Shown here piece after piece: positions 55,107 to 64,000 of a stretch of 64,000 bases of DNA. Origin of the DNA: Rhabditoides inermis (lineage: Eukaryota; Nematoda; Chromadorea; Rhabditida; Rhabditidae). Both the position numbers and the translations under genes were made by a program. Under the pieces are notes generated by a model. The model saw only the letters and a list, made by a program, of their open reading frames with translations, did no database searches and was not told the DNA's origin. Positions within the stretch are counted from its first letter, which is position 1. Every line of letters begins with the position of its first letter. Where the stretch lies: positions 434,001 through 498,000 of the forward strand of contig CAWZYM010000394.1 of NCBI GenBank assembly GCA_963966185.1, written 5' to 3'.

Positions 55107-57400
55107 TCATTTCTTGAAAATCCTTCCGAACAGACTCTTCTTCTTGGGCGAGTCTCGGTCGTCCTGGACATGGCCAGTCTCCTTCTTCTTCTCCTCCTCC
55201 TCTTCCTTCTGCTCCGGGGCAGCCTCCGCTTCCGCCACTATCCGACGCACAGTCTCCTCGTCCAGCGAATCCTCGTCTGAGTCGTCCGACAACTACAAAC
55301 AACATAGGAACTGGGAGCTCATCTCCGAGACTGTAAACGTACCGTCACTCCATCGATTCTCTTTCCGAACACTCGTTCCATCTCTGCGCCCACTTTCTGG
55401 ATGTCGAGAGACTGCTGGCGAGCTGCAATCAAATCATTGAAACTATAGCTTTCCGTAACTGTAACACAATTTATTGTAACAGTATCATACCGAATTTCCC
55501 ATCGATTCTCCTTATTGCAAGCCACTCTTCTCTCTCTCCCATCCACCCCTCACTCACTGTCTGCCAGCAGTCTCTTCATCTCGCCTGACATCCTCTTCTC
55601 CTCCTCCTTCCTCTCCTTCTCATCTGTCCCGGCCGCTGCAGCCTCCGACTCGGCGAGTCGCTTCCGCGCATCGCCCATCAACCTCAATCATCCATGCTCT
55701 CTTGCCCTTCACTCTCCACCACTCACTTCTTGATATCCTCCAGTTCTTCCTTTGTAGCGGTGCTGAACTCGCTGCCAGTCCACTGCGAGGCGACCGACAT
55801 ATCCGAGAGGCGAGAGGCCGTAGATGCATTCGACGGCATCAGACCGGACGGCGCTTCTCCTCCCCCCGCCTTCTCTTCCTTCTTCTCCTCCCCTCTCTCC
55901 TCGTTGTCGTCGTCTCCCTTGAGTGTCTCCTCGTCCTCTTCCCTCATCTTCTTGTATCGATCCTCCAGATACCGCACCGGATCGTTCCTGTTGAGAAGTG
56001 AATACATTGAATGATAGAACCCCTTGTCCCTCCCACCTCTCCTCAATAGCCGCTTGTTCAGTGGCCATCTCGAGCAGTCCATCCACAGTGTCGCAGTAGC
56101 GAGGCTCCGACGATGACGTGAACCACTAAACGGCAATCTCTCTTCCACCCCCCTCTCTCAACTCACAGATCGGGGGTTCCGGATGAGCTCGACGTCGCAT
56201 CCTCGAAGGGCGGCGAGTCGCTTCTCGATGTCGTCCACACTAGCAGTGGGAGTGGAGGACGCGGGCGCGGGCGCATCTCAACACATCCATTCCACCCCTC
56301 CACTCAATCCACACACTCACCAGCTCGCAGTTCTCCCAACCGCTGCTCCAAATCCGACGTCCCACTCACAGTCGATCCAGCCTGCAACAATACAATATGT
56401 TACAACCACATGAAACAAATAAAACATATAACACACGCAAAAAACATACACACCTGCGCAGGTGTGGCGGCGGGGGCGGCAGCGTGTTGCTGTCGAAACG
56501 AGGGCGGGGGGAGGCCAGCGCCCCACCACTGCGACTGCGTAGACGGGCAAGCAGCAGCTACCACTACAACAACCATAACACAATCGAAACAGCGACCCAC
56601 CAGCGGGCGCAGGCGTGGGCGTGCCGATGGAGATGTGGGTGACTCCTTGGCTGTCGCTGCTCACCTGCCCCAGACCCGGGTACATGTGCGCCACGTTTTC
56701 TGTGCCCGAGCGAACTGCAACAATGGGAATGTGAAAAGAAGAATAAAAAGGTGGACGCACCATTGTTGGTCACCTGTCCCATGGAAGAGTAGGCGTGCGG
56801 ACGGGCGGCGGCGGCAGAAGGCGACACTGCTGCTCCTCTCCCGCCATCCTGGCCCAGACGAGAATACGAGTGCGGCTGTTGCGCCGTAACTAATTTACAT
56901 GGGTAAGAAAAAAACTATTGTTTCAGTTTTAAGGGGCACCTGTTGTCTTCAAATCAGGATAGACTTGTCGTCCAAGCGAAGAATACGAGTGAGCAGCGCC
57001 GTCTGACAATTCATGGGCTAATGGAATTCGTAAAGGATGCCATACTCACTGGGCGTGTTGGTGTCATGTTGCTGTCCAAGTGTGGAATAGGTGTGTGCCT
57101 GTTGTGTTCTGCCGCGTGGCGGGGCAGTCGGCAGGGGAGCGGAGGTGACCGAGGCCTGCTGCTGCTGTCTCTTCTTCTCCATACAGGCCTCGTAGCACGC
57201 CGCGCACACTGTGACCGGGTGAGGGGAGAGGTGCGGGATCACCGCCCGCTTCTCCACACACTTCTTGCAGAACGAGAGAGCGCAGTTCGAACAACCCTCC
57301 TGGAGCAAGAGTGAGGGAGGATTGGGGGACGGGCACTCACCTCCTGGTTGAAGATGGAGTACTTGGTGCGACAGTTGGTGCAGCACCCGGCCGAAGGCAT
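55107..57400 (-). CDS. FYVE-type zinc-finger protein, ANCHR/ZFYVE19-like
   Basis: Homologue of the abscission/NoCut checkpoint regulator, which binds VPS4/ESCRT-III at the midbody (family knowledge). First exon 57341-57400; stop at 55107-55109. The N-terminal zinc finger starts at once: CCTNC, GCSNCALSFCKKCVEKRAVIP, VCAACYEAC; like ANCHR it lacks the canonical RRHHCR of PI3P-binding FYVE domains. A repeat region with five YSxLGQ-like units follows, then two MIM1-like helices for MIT domains (DLEQRLGELRA and DDIEKRLAALRG), a charged coiled region, and a conserved acidic stretch (DEETVRRIVAEAEAAPEQ) before the basic tail KKKSLFGRIFKK. Intron phases agree for the exons I checked. Confidence 0.85.
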
Positions 57401-57830
57401 TCTATAACGCGGTACGTATAGGGGAATATTAGGCTAGTGAGTACTTGTCTCGTTTATGTCTGGAGGGGGAGAGTGAGAGAAAGCGACGAAGTCGGGAGAC
57501 CATGTGGCAACGACGAATACAGGCACTGGCGGATATCGCAATCAATCAGTGGCGGTCGATGATTCACTCTCTTTTCTCTCGCCTCTACCCGCCCATCGCT
57601 CGTCACTATCTAGTACCTGTGTCTCCACTGTTTGCGTTCTCCACTCTCCCCTCCAATGCACTCTCTACTCTCGCCGCCCCACAACAAGTATTGTATTGGA
57701 CTCAAACCAAACTGTTGCGGTCAACAGTAGAGCACGAATAGAGCGTAAATATTTATCATAACAACAAACACAACAATGGAAGATCTAACCTAGGCTATAC
57801 ACGCTGTCACATTAGATAAATCAGAATCCC
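57401..57830. other. short intergenic region
   Basis: Promoter side of the ANCHR-like gene and 3' flank of mL49; no exon or repeat seen. Confidence 0.5.
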
Positions 57831-59105
57831 TTCTCGAAGAGGAAAGCCTCGATGTCAGTGCGGTCAACACCCTTCACCTGAAACAGCACACATAACATCA
57901 AAGACAAAAGCAAATAACACAGTGCTGATAACGAAGTGGCAAGGAAGAAGGAATTAAAGACGATAACGAAGGTGTTGTTACCTTGATGCGTCCCTTGAGC
58001 TCGTCGACATGGGTAGCAATGGGGTGGGAGAGACGAGCCTCCAGGAACGAACGAAGATCACTCTCACACGCCTACAAGACATGTAGACAACATGAATCAC
58101 ATAATCAACACATTTCAATCTTACAAAATAGCCTCAGACATTGCACTTTTACAACATGCCATGAACGAGTGTGAATCTCCCGATGAAAAACACCCTCGCC
58201 CTTCATGATTAGCATGGCAAATTCATCACTGGCGACGGTGATCGAACCATCGACCTCTCGGGTAGTAAGCTGGATCGCTAGCCATTAAACCACAAGTGAC
58301 CGCTTTAGAGAAGATCAAGGACGAGTGGTATGACTCACAAAAACATCGCCGTCAATCTTCTTCATAGTCACCAGCTCAACGTAGTCGAAGTCAAGCGTCT
58401 TCTCGTTCAGCAGATCGCTACAATCACACGCATTATTACCGCCATAATCCAATATAAAATCAATAATCATTGGCTAACCGAAACTCACCGTTTCCTCTCT
58501 AGGTAGAGGGGGAACATGTGGTCACGGCGGCGGCTCACGTAGTACGGAAGAGCCGGAGCAGGGTCTGCATATTTTTTGAAAACAAATAATGACATTTACA
58601 AGCACATAAAGTGAGAATAGTAATATATACAGAATTTCAAATGAATAAATTAAAAAAAACGTACTCATGGGCGGGCGCCATCCGCTGGGAGTGGGATAGC
58701 TCGCGTGCTTGGGAACCTGAACATGTGACAGGTACGTTTCACAACAATGTGCGATTAAAAAAAACTGTCATAAATCATGCAACATTCTAATAATTTGATA
58801 CTGCCTTTCAAAGAAAATGAAATGCAATGAGAAAAAAAACACACGTCGGGGATGATCTCCTTGGGAAGGACGCGCTCGACGTCGGACCAGTCAACTGACA
58901 GCTCTTCGTAGGCAGTGAACGTCTCGGCTACAGCCACGGTAATAGTACAAATATGGTTTTGAAATATTAACTCACCCTTCGGCGGCAGAGCGTGCTTCCA
59001 GGGGTTCTCCCACGGCTTCTCGGTCGCCTGCTCGCTCGTTGAGCTAGCAAAACGTCCCGCCGAACGACCTACAGCCGACGACTGACGACAGAACAGGCGC
59101 AGCAT
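57831..59105 (-). CDS. mitochondrial large ribosomal subunit protein mL49 (MRPL49)
   Basis: Component of the mitochondrial 39S/54S-type subunit. Six or so exons; the first is 58976-59105 and the stop is at 57831-57833. The N-terminus MLRLFCRQSSAVGRSAGRFA is Arg/Ser-rich without acids, a mitochondrial targeting peptide. The core motif YPTPSGWRPP, then LPYYVSRRRDHMFPLYLE, TMKKIDGDVFACESDLRSFL and the end GRIKVKGVDRTDIEAFLFEK match the mL49 family layout. An intron near 58240-58300 carries a tRNA-like insertion. The start lies 209 bp from the divergent ACTMAP gene. Confidence 0.88.
58228..58306 (-). repeat. tRNA-like sequence in an mL49 intron
   Basis: Minus-strand A box (TGGTTTAATGGCTAGCG) and B box (GGTTCGATCAC) with tRNA spacing but no matching anticodon stem; a relic or SINE head. 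Confidence 0.45.
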
Positions 59106-59314
59106 CTGTAACTGTAATTGTTTAACATTATCAAAACAAAATATCATAATAAAACAAACTTTAATAAAGAAAACAATATAAAAGTATAAAAACGCGCGCG
59201 TCGTAGGAAATAATAGTGAGAAATCACAATATTAGTGCATGCACTATGAAACACTAGAAATGAGCGTCGAGGTGAGGACTATTACACAATGTGTTTGCAC
59301 TCATTGAACTCCGT

Positions 59315-60277
59315 ATGGATGAGTGTGGTGTGTCTCCACTGGTGCAACGACGTCTAGAGGACGTATTCGCACCGTTCCATCGGGTGGATGGAGACGAGAT
59401 CATCCCCGCTGGAGGCGCCATTCACATCAACCACATCGAACCCGTTTCACAGAATGGACCACAGTGAGTTTATTTTTTTTATTCAAACTGTTCTAAGGTT
59501 TGTTATTAACCAATATAACCATTTCACTGAGAATTGTCTTTGTGAATAAATAGGGTGGTGTTGAGGTGCGGACTCGTGGCCGTTCAGATGGCAGCTCGCC
59601 TTCTCGGCGTTCCCTGCCCGGGCATCTCTGTCGTGTTCGAAGCAGCAAAGGCGGCCGGGTTCACTAGTCAGGGAGAGATGTTCTCAGGTAAGCATATAGT
59701 CCCATATCGTAATACTGATTGCTGTTCAGCCGAGTATCTTTCCTCTCTGTGCTCGTCGGTTCTGCCGGTGTCTTCTCGCGTGCAGCCGATCCCTTCACCC
59801 TCCGAGCTACTTGCCCTAATCTCTTCCCGCACTCCTGTGCTGATAGCCTACGACTGCGATCGCAACCACGAACCCGCCATGCGCAACGGACACGCCGCAC
59901 ATTGGTGCATTGTGGTAAGTGCCAAAGCAAGATAAAGGAAGGGAGGTATAAAACACCTGTGACTACAGATCGGCTATGCTCTGCCGATCTCATCGTGTTC
60001 TTCTCTCACCTTCAACCCCTCTCTCGATTCCCTGCCGGCTGATATCGACTGGGATCAGCTGCACGTGATAGCCTACCACGGCAAGAGCAAGTCAGTCCGC
60101 CCACCTCTGCCGTGCGCTCACTCATTCTCATGTTTCAGGCACGCGGGTGTGTGGCGAGTATCTTCCCTGTACGCGAGCAACGCGCAATTGAGTCAAGTCG
60201 GTTCGGATCGGGCTGGCATGGTTGTTCCTGCGAGCGGCATGCAACTCGCCCACCACATTGTCACCCTCAAACAATAG
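59315..60277 (+). CDS. actin maturation protease (ACTMAP, C19orf54/UPF0692 family)
   Basis: Cysteine protease that trims the acetylated N-terminal residue of actin (role known for the mammalian enzyme). Exons: 59315-59463, 59554-59687, 59730-59914, 59969-60090, 60139-60277; phases agree. Likely catalytic Cys in RCGLVAVQMAARLLG (mammalian equivalent GPTCGLVAL), His in GHAAHWCIVIGY, and the conserved HGKSKHAGVWRVSSL and ASNAQLSQV near the end. It starts MDECGVSPLVQRR. An alternative upstream ATG at 59259 has no good acceptor joining it to this frame. AATAAA at 60282-60287. Tail-to-tail with the aspartic protease gene, 52 bp between stop codons. Confidence 0.85.
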
Positions 60278-60281
60278 CAAC

Positions 60282-60287
60282 AATAAA
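60282..60287 (+). terminator. poly(A) signal AATAAA of ACTMAP gene
   Basis: Five nt after the stop. TTTATT for the opposing gene lies at about 60297, so the two 3' ends overlap or abut. Confidence 0.6.
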
Positions 60288-60329
60288 GATATCACTTTAT
60301 TTATCTGTACATATCAGCGGGGTGATTGC

Positions 60330-61846
60330 TTACTGCTGCTTGGACTTGGCGAATCCCATGCGCTTGCCTCCGACGTCGTAGACGTTGCAGAACTGGCGGA
60401 TGAAGGGGTCTCCGAGGATCCAGCTGGGTCCGAAGCCGAACGACTCGAAGGGGAACACTCCGATGACGCACTGTCCGTTGCCGAGTCCCATGTCGAGCAC
60501 GTAGTTGACGGAGTCGATCGAGTAGGTGTTGGATCCGATGACGATGTCGAGGGTTCCGGGCTTGGTGTTGCAGGGCAGGGTGTAGATCTCGTTCTGGTCG
60601 TCGTAGGTGGCTCCGACGGCCTTGGCGATTCCGTCGGTCACGGACTGGGGTCCTCCGATGAAGGACGTGCCGGTGTCGGAGATGACGTCGTAGTTGTGCT
60701 TCTTGTGGTAGGATCCGACTCCGATGGAGGCCATCTTGAACTGGAAGTAGGTGGCAGAGGAGAGGGGCTGGTAGGCGAGCACAGGGCCGCAGTTGGTGTT
60801 GTCAATGGCTCCGTAGGTGAAGACTCCTCCCTGGGCTCCGTCCTGGTTGCCGCGGTGCTGCATGTACACGGTGAAGAGAGAAGCGTCGAGCAGCTCTGAA
60901 ACAAGGACATGTCATACCCTCTCCCCTCCTCCTCTCCCTCCACTCACTCTGGTTCATGGCGTTGATGAAGGGAGGGACGACGTTGTCGACGGCGAGGGAG
61001 GTGTAGGCGAGTCCGAGGATTCCATCGGTGGGGTCCTGGGCGAAGTCGGAGGAGATGGTGGTGGCGAGTCCAAAGGTGGTCTTCGGCACGACAAGCTGGC
61101 CCTCACCCTTGCCTCCGAACTGAATACGGGTTAGGTTAGAGTGTTGAAGTATGTGTCTCTAGTTCCTGATTCCTGATCGCTTCCCGGATCGTTTGATCAC
61201 GAGACTACGTGTTTCATGACTGGAGATAAACTATCTCTCCTGGCAAGAGATTTCATTTCCACGTTGATACGCATATAAACCCGCATACTGATAAGAAGAA
61301 GTAACTGTAGATGATACCCCCTTTCTCACTCGTACTCTCTCACTCTCTCACTGCACTCACCCTGACGGTATCCTCTCCGAGGATTCCCCTGGCGTCTCCG
61401 GATCCGTACTGGATGGACCAGTTCTCGTGGAGCTTCTTGAAAGAGGTCGACTTGGTCGAGTCGAACTTGTGCTTTCCGTTGCAGGTCGAGTCGCACTTGG
61501 TCTCGGGGATCCACAGGTTGGCCGATCCGGTGTCGAGCACAACGACGAACTGCTGCTCGGGGGTTCCGATGGTGATGTTTCCGACGTACTCCAGGTCCTC
61601 GTAGTCCTGCACCTTCTGGGGCAGGGAGGCGAGGGTGTGCGAGGCCATGGCAGAACGCAGCTCGCGGCGGTGGGCCACGTACGAGGACCACTCACCCTGC
61701 AAGGGACGCGGTCAAGGGGGCTGGGGAAGGAGGGGACGTACCGACTGGAGCATCTTCTGCATGCGGGAAGGCCTCCATGTGAGGGGGTGCTGGAAGGTGC
61801 CGGCAGCGGCGAGCCCGACAAGGGCTAGGAGCAGAACGGTCTGCAT
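60330..61846 (-). CDS. secreted pepsin-like aspartic protease (A1), 392 aa
   Basis: Likely intestinal digestive or lysosomal endopeptidase. Exons in coding order: 61742-61846, 61361-61696, 60948-61119, 60330-60895; phases agree, with 1179 nt in all. Signal peptide MQTVLLLALVGLAAA, a propeptide, then the first active site VLDTGSANLWIP and flap IQYGSGDARGILGEDTV. The second active site is ISDTGTSFIGGP. Disulfide Cys are at CDSTC, TNCGPV, LPC/GNGQC and FC near the end. Ends WILGDPFIRQFCNVYD...GFAKSKQQ. An acceptor directly before the ATG (61848/61849) suggests a trans-spliced mRNA or spliced 5' UTR. Strong codon bias indicates high expression. TATATA on the minus strand near 61937. Confidence 0.94.
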
Positions 61847-61935
61847 ACCTGCAAGCACAAGTTGAGCGAGGAAAGGAGATGAGTGGATGAAAAGAAGGCG
61901 AAAGCGAGTGTTGTGGTTGTGGCGGCCGCCGCTTC

Positions 61936-61943
61936 GCTTATAT
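61936..61943 (-). promoter_or_regulatory. TATA-like box of the aspartic protease gene
   Basis: GTATATAAG on the minus strand about 90 bp upstream of the coding start, upstream of the probable leader splice. Confidence 0.5.
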
Positions 61944-61949
61944 ACAGGC

Positions 61950-64000
61950 CGATGCCGGAGCTGTGATAGAGTACCGAGATGGTCTCTTATCAGTGGATCC
62001 TCGTAAAACGCGCTTGTCCACTCGATATCTAGTCCAGGGGGAGCGAACTCGCGGGTGCGTGGCAGGGCCTGCGCGTGCAGATAACACTCGCACATCATCC
62101 CCTCAACCACTCTTCGCATCACTTACCCGCCACTAGTCATTCCCAACAGATTACTTCCGAACACACCACACTCCGATAGTGCGCCGCACACGCGCCACAT
62201 CAGCTAACTCCGCAACCGCAACTCCATCTTGCGATACACAGTTTCACAAATGTCTATCACTCTTTTGTGATTGCGTTTGTGGCATAGATATTTTTTTAAA
62301 GATAATTTCAGTCAGCAAATTCGATTATCCGATGACATGGATTTACATGGTAATGGTAGTAATGTCGAAAGATTCACTGCGGACTGTCATACTAATCGTA
62401 AAGGACGTAAAGAAGTTGTTTCCCAGAGTGAGTATGTTTCCATTGAAATTGCTAGATGTAGGGAATGGTTCTTCCCGTCCCACTCTGCATGAAGAGTACT
62501 AGTGACACTGGCTATGGAATGCGATGAACACCATGTAACTTTGAGGTAGATTCCTATGTCCATCCAATGACATCTCGAAGAGCCCTCGACTGACAAGTGA
62601 CGGACAAGTGTGAGGTTGCCTAAATTTTACATTAAAAATTTGTATCTGATGGAGAGGAAATCAATGAAACGGGCGATGTTTGTGGTCTACCCTTCATTCT
62701 CTTCTTCTACGTATCAAAGGGAAGAGAGTATTGGGGCGGTTAGCGGTTGTATACTAGCGCGGCTCTCATTGCCAACTGAATGCCAGAAAAACAACGTCAT
62801 CGCATAATTTTAGAAAGTATTCAGGACGCATTAAATAAGTTATTCCATCACAGGCATCACTCCGTTATCAGACAACATGACAAAGGACACTACCAAAAAA
62901 TCACCTAAATGAAGTCACGTAACACGTAACAACAACAAAAAATGAAATACGTTTCAAAGTGTTTGAAAAGTTGTTTGTTGCCTCTACGAATGCGATGTTA
63001 TAATGTAGACCTATCGAAACCAGACATTGTCAGACTGCGAAATCTGATCGATGCAGCACAAACAAAATAGCTCACTTCATCTGCAGCCTAGCCACCTATT
63101 TTCTTCCTCCACACCCCCCGCTTGACCTCTCACGCGTCAGATGGCAAGAATATCGTTCCGTTCACACAACGCCTCTTCTCCCCCCCCCCGCACTTCATCC
63201 ATAATTGTATGCGATGGTGAGCGCCTTCCACGATCGCCATATCAAACCAACTTCTGCGCAGGGTGAGTTTAGACATCTTCGATTTTTTGAAGGTTATGTG
63301 TTGAATTATTTTTTTACAAGAATTCATGTGAATTTCGAGAAAAGGATGTGATACGGTTTATATTACAGATGCAACCGATATGTTATCTTTTTTTTCAATA
63401 AACAGTACCACGACCTAAACCACGTCGGCATCCAACAATGAGTAATTTCAAATATAAAATGAACGATTTTGAAACGAGTAGAGAACTAATTACCGGATAA
63501 GATATAATTTATTCCGTTTGTGCAGGTATGTTTCAACAACACAATCTAATATAAAAAAAAACTACTTTTTACAGGAACACTTGTGTTTGAGTGTTTGTAC
63601 TTCCAAAGAAGAACGTTGATGCGAGACCGTTGATTTTACACACTACTTCTATTTCAACAAGTACGAGCGTGTTTCCATCTACACCTACCAGTTGGTGCAC
63701 CCGTTGGAAGCAAATTCAGTACGCTATGTAGAAAGCAATACAACTTCATTCATCCAAATGCAATTGAATTTTTATTAAACTTGCAGATGGCATGTTTCAT
63801 GTTTGATTAAAGTTCCCAAAATTTCCTTGTTACTATTACGCTTGTAACTATAGTGTTTGCATGTGAAATAGATGAGATGCATGCACCAACGAAAATTCAT
63901 TTTATGAATAAAGAAAATTTATTTTATGAATTACTTGCACATTTGCATTACTGCATTATTCCTGTGAATGATAATCAATAAATCTGTGTTGTTATATAAT
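61950..64000. other. no gene recognised
   Basis: Short ORFs here lack domains and splice support. AT content rises toward the end. I cannot exclude a gene edge beyond 63.5 kb. Confidence 0.45.

Overview
The window is animal nuclear DNA, almost certainly from a free-living nematode. Evidence: two cuticle collagen genes of the nematode type, an N-myristoylated-type nematode globin, ET-module-like cysteine-rich proteins, dense genes with many 40-60 nt GT-AG introns, and acceptor sites directly before start codons that look like spliced-leader sites. The many small introns and abundant (GA/CT)n repeats would suit a diplogastrid such as Pristionchus, but that is inference. Gene models below were built by hand from splice sites and reading-frame phase; no alignment or transcript data were available.

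Layout. 0.7-3.6 kb (+): SLC22-like MFS transporter whose intron holds a ~497-bp perfect (CA)n. 4.2-5.1 kb (-): SOCS4/5-like suppressor of cytokine signalling; 6.2-6.5 kb (-): small one-TM protein. 9.2-14.7 kb (-): neprilysin-like M13 peptidase with two alternative N-termini. 17.4-20.3 kb (-): 390-aa globin with a MGNQST start. 23.9-25.3 kb: foldback transposon-like palindrome. 25.7-30.8 kb: one minus-strand and two tandem plus-strand secreted Cys-rich proteins, with a MITE between the tandem pair. 30.9-34.5 kb: inverted duplication whose core is two divergent, practically identical collagen genes. 34.6-40.3 kb: SINE and gene-poor DNA. 40.3-44.4 kb (+): rhodopsin-type neuropeptide GPCR (myosuppressin/FMRFamide receptor-like). 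45.3-45.8 kb (-): 79-aa secreted peptide. 47.1-50.9 kb (+): SART1/Snu66 splicing factor. 51.5-54.5 kb (+): two tandem GPI-anchored ET-like genes, the first with an apparent frameshift. 54.6-55.1 kb: inverted pair of tRNA-like SINEs. 55.1-57.4 kb (-): ANCHR/ZFYVE19-like FYVE protein. 57.8-59.1 kb (-): mitochondrial ribosomal protein mL49. 59.3-60.3 kb (+): actin maturation protease (ACTMAP). 60.3-61.8 kb (-): secreted pepsin-like aspartic protease. 61.9-64.0 kb: nothing confident.

There is no operon-like functional theme; these are independent nematode genes. The most noteworthy structure is the collagen palindrome (1.08-kb arms differing by one synonymous base plus one 4-bp terminal indel) embedded in a much more diverged outer inverted duplication, which points to ongoing gene conversion confined to the collagen genes. 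Other points worth attention are the myristoylated globin, the YSxLGQ repeats in the ANCHR homologue, and three GC-AG introns in conserved genes.
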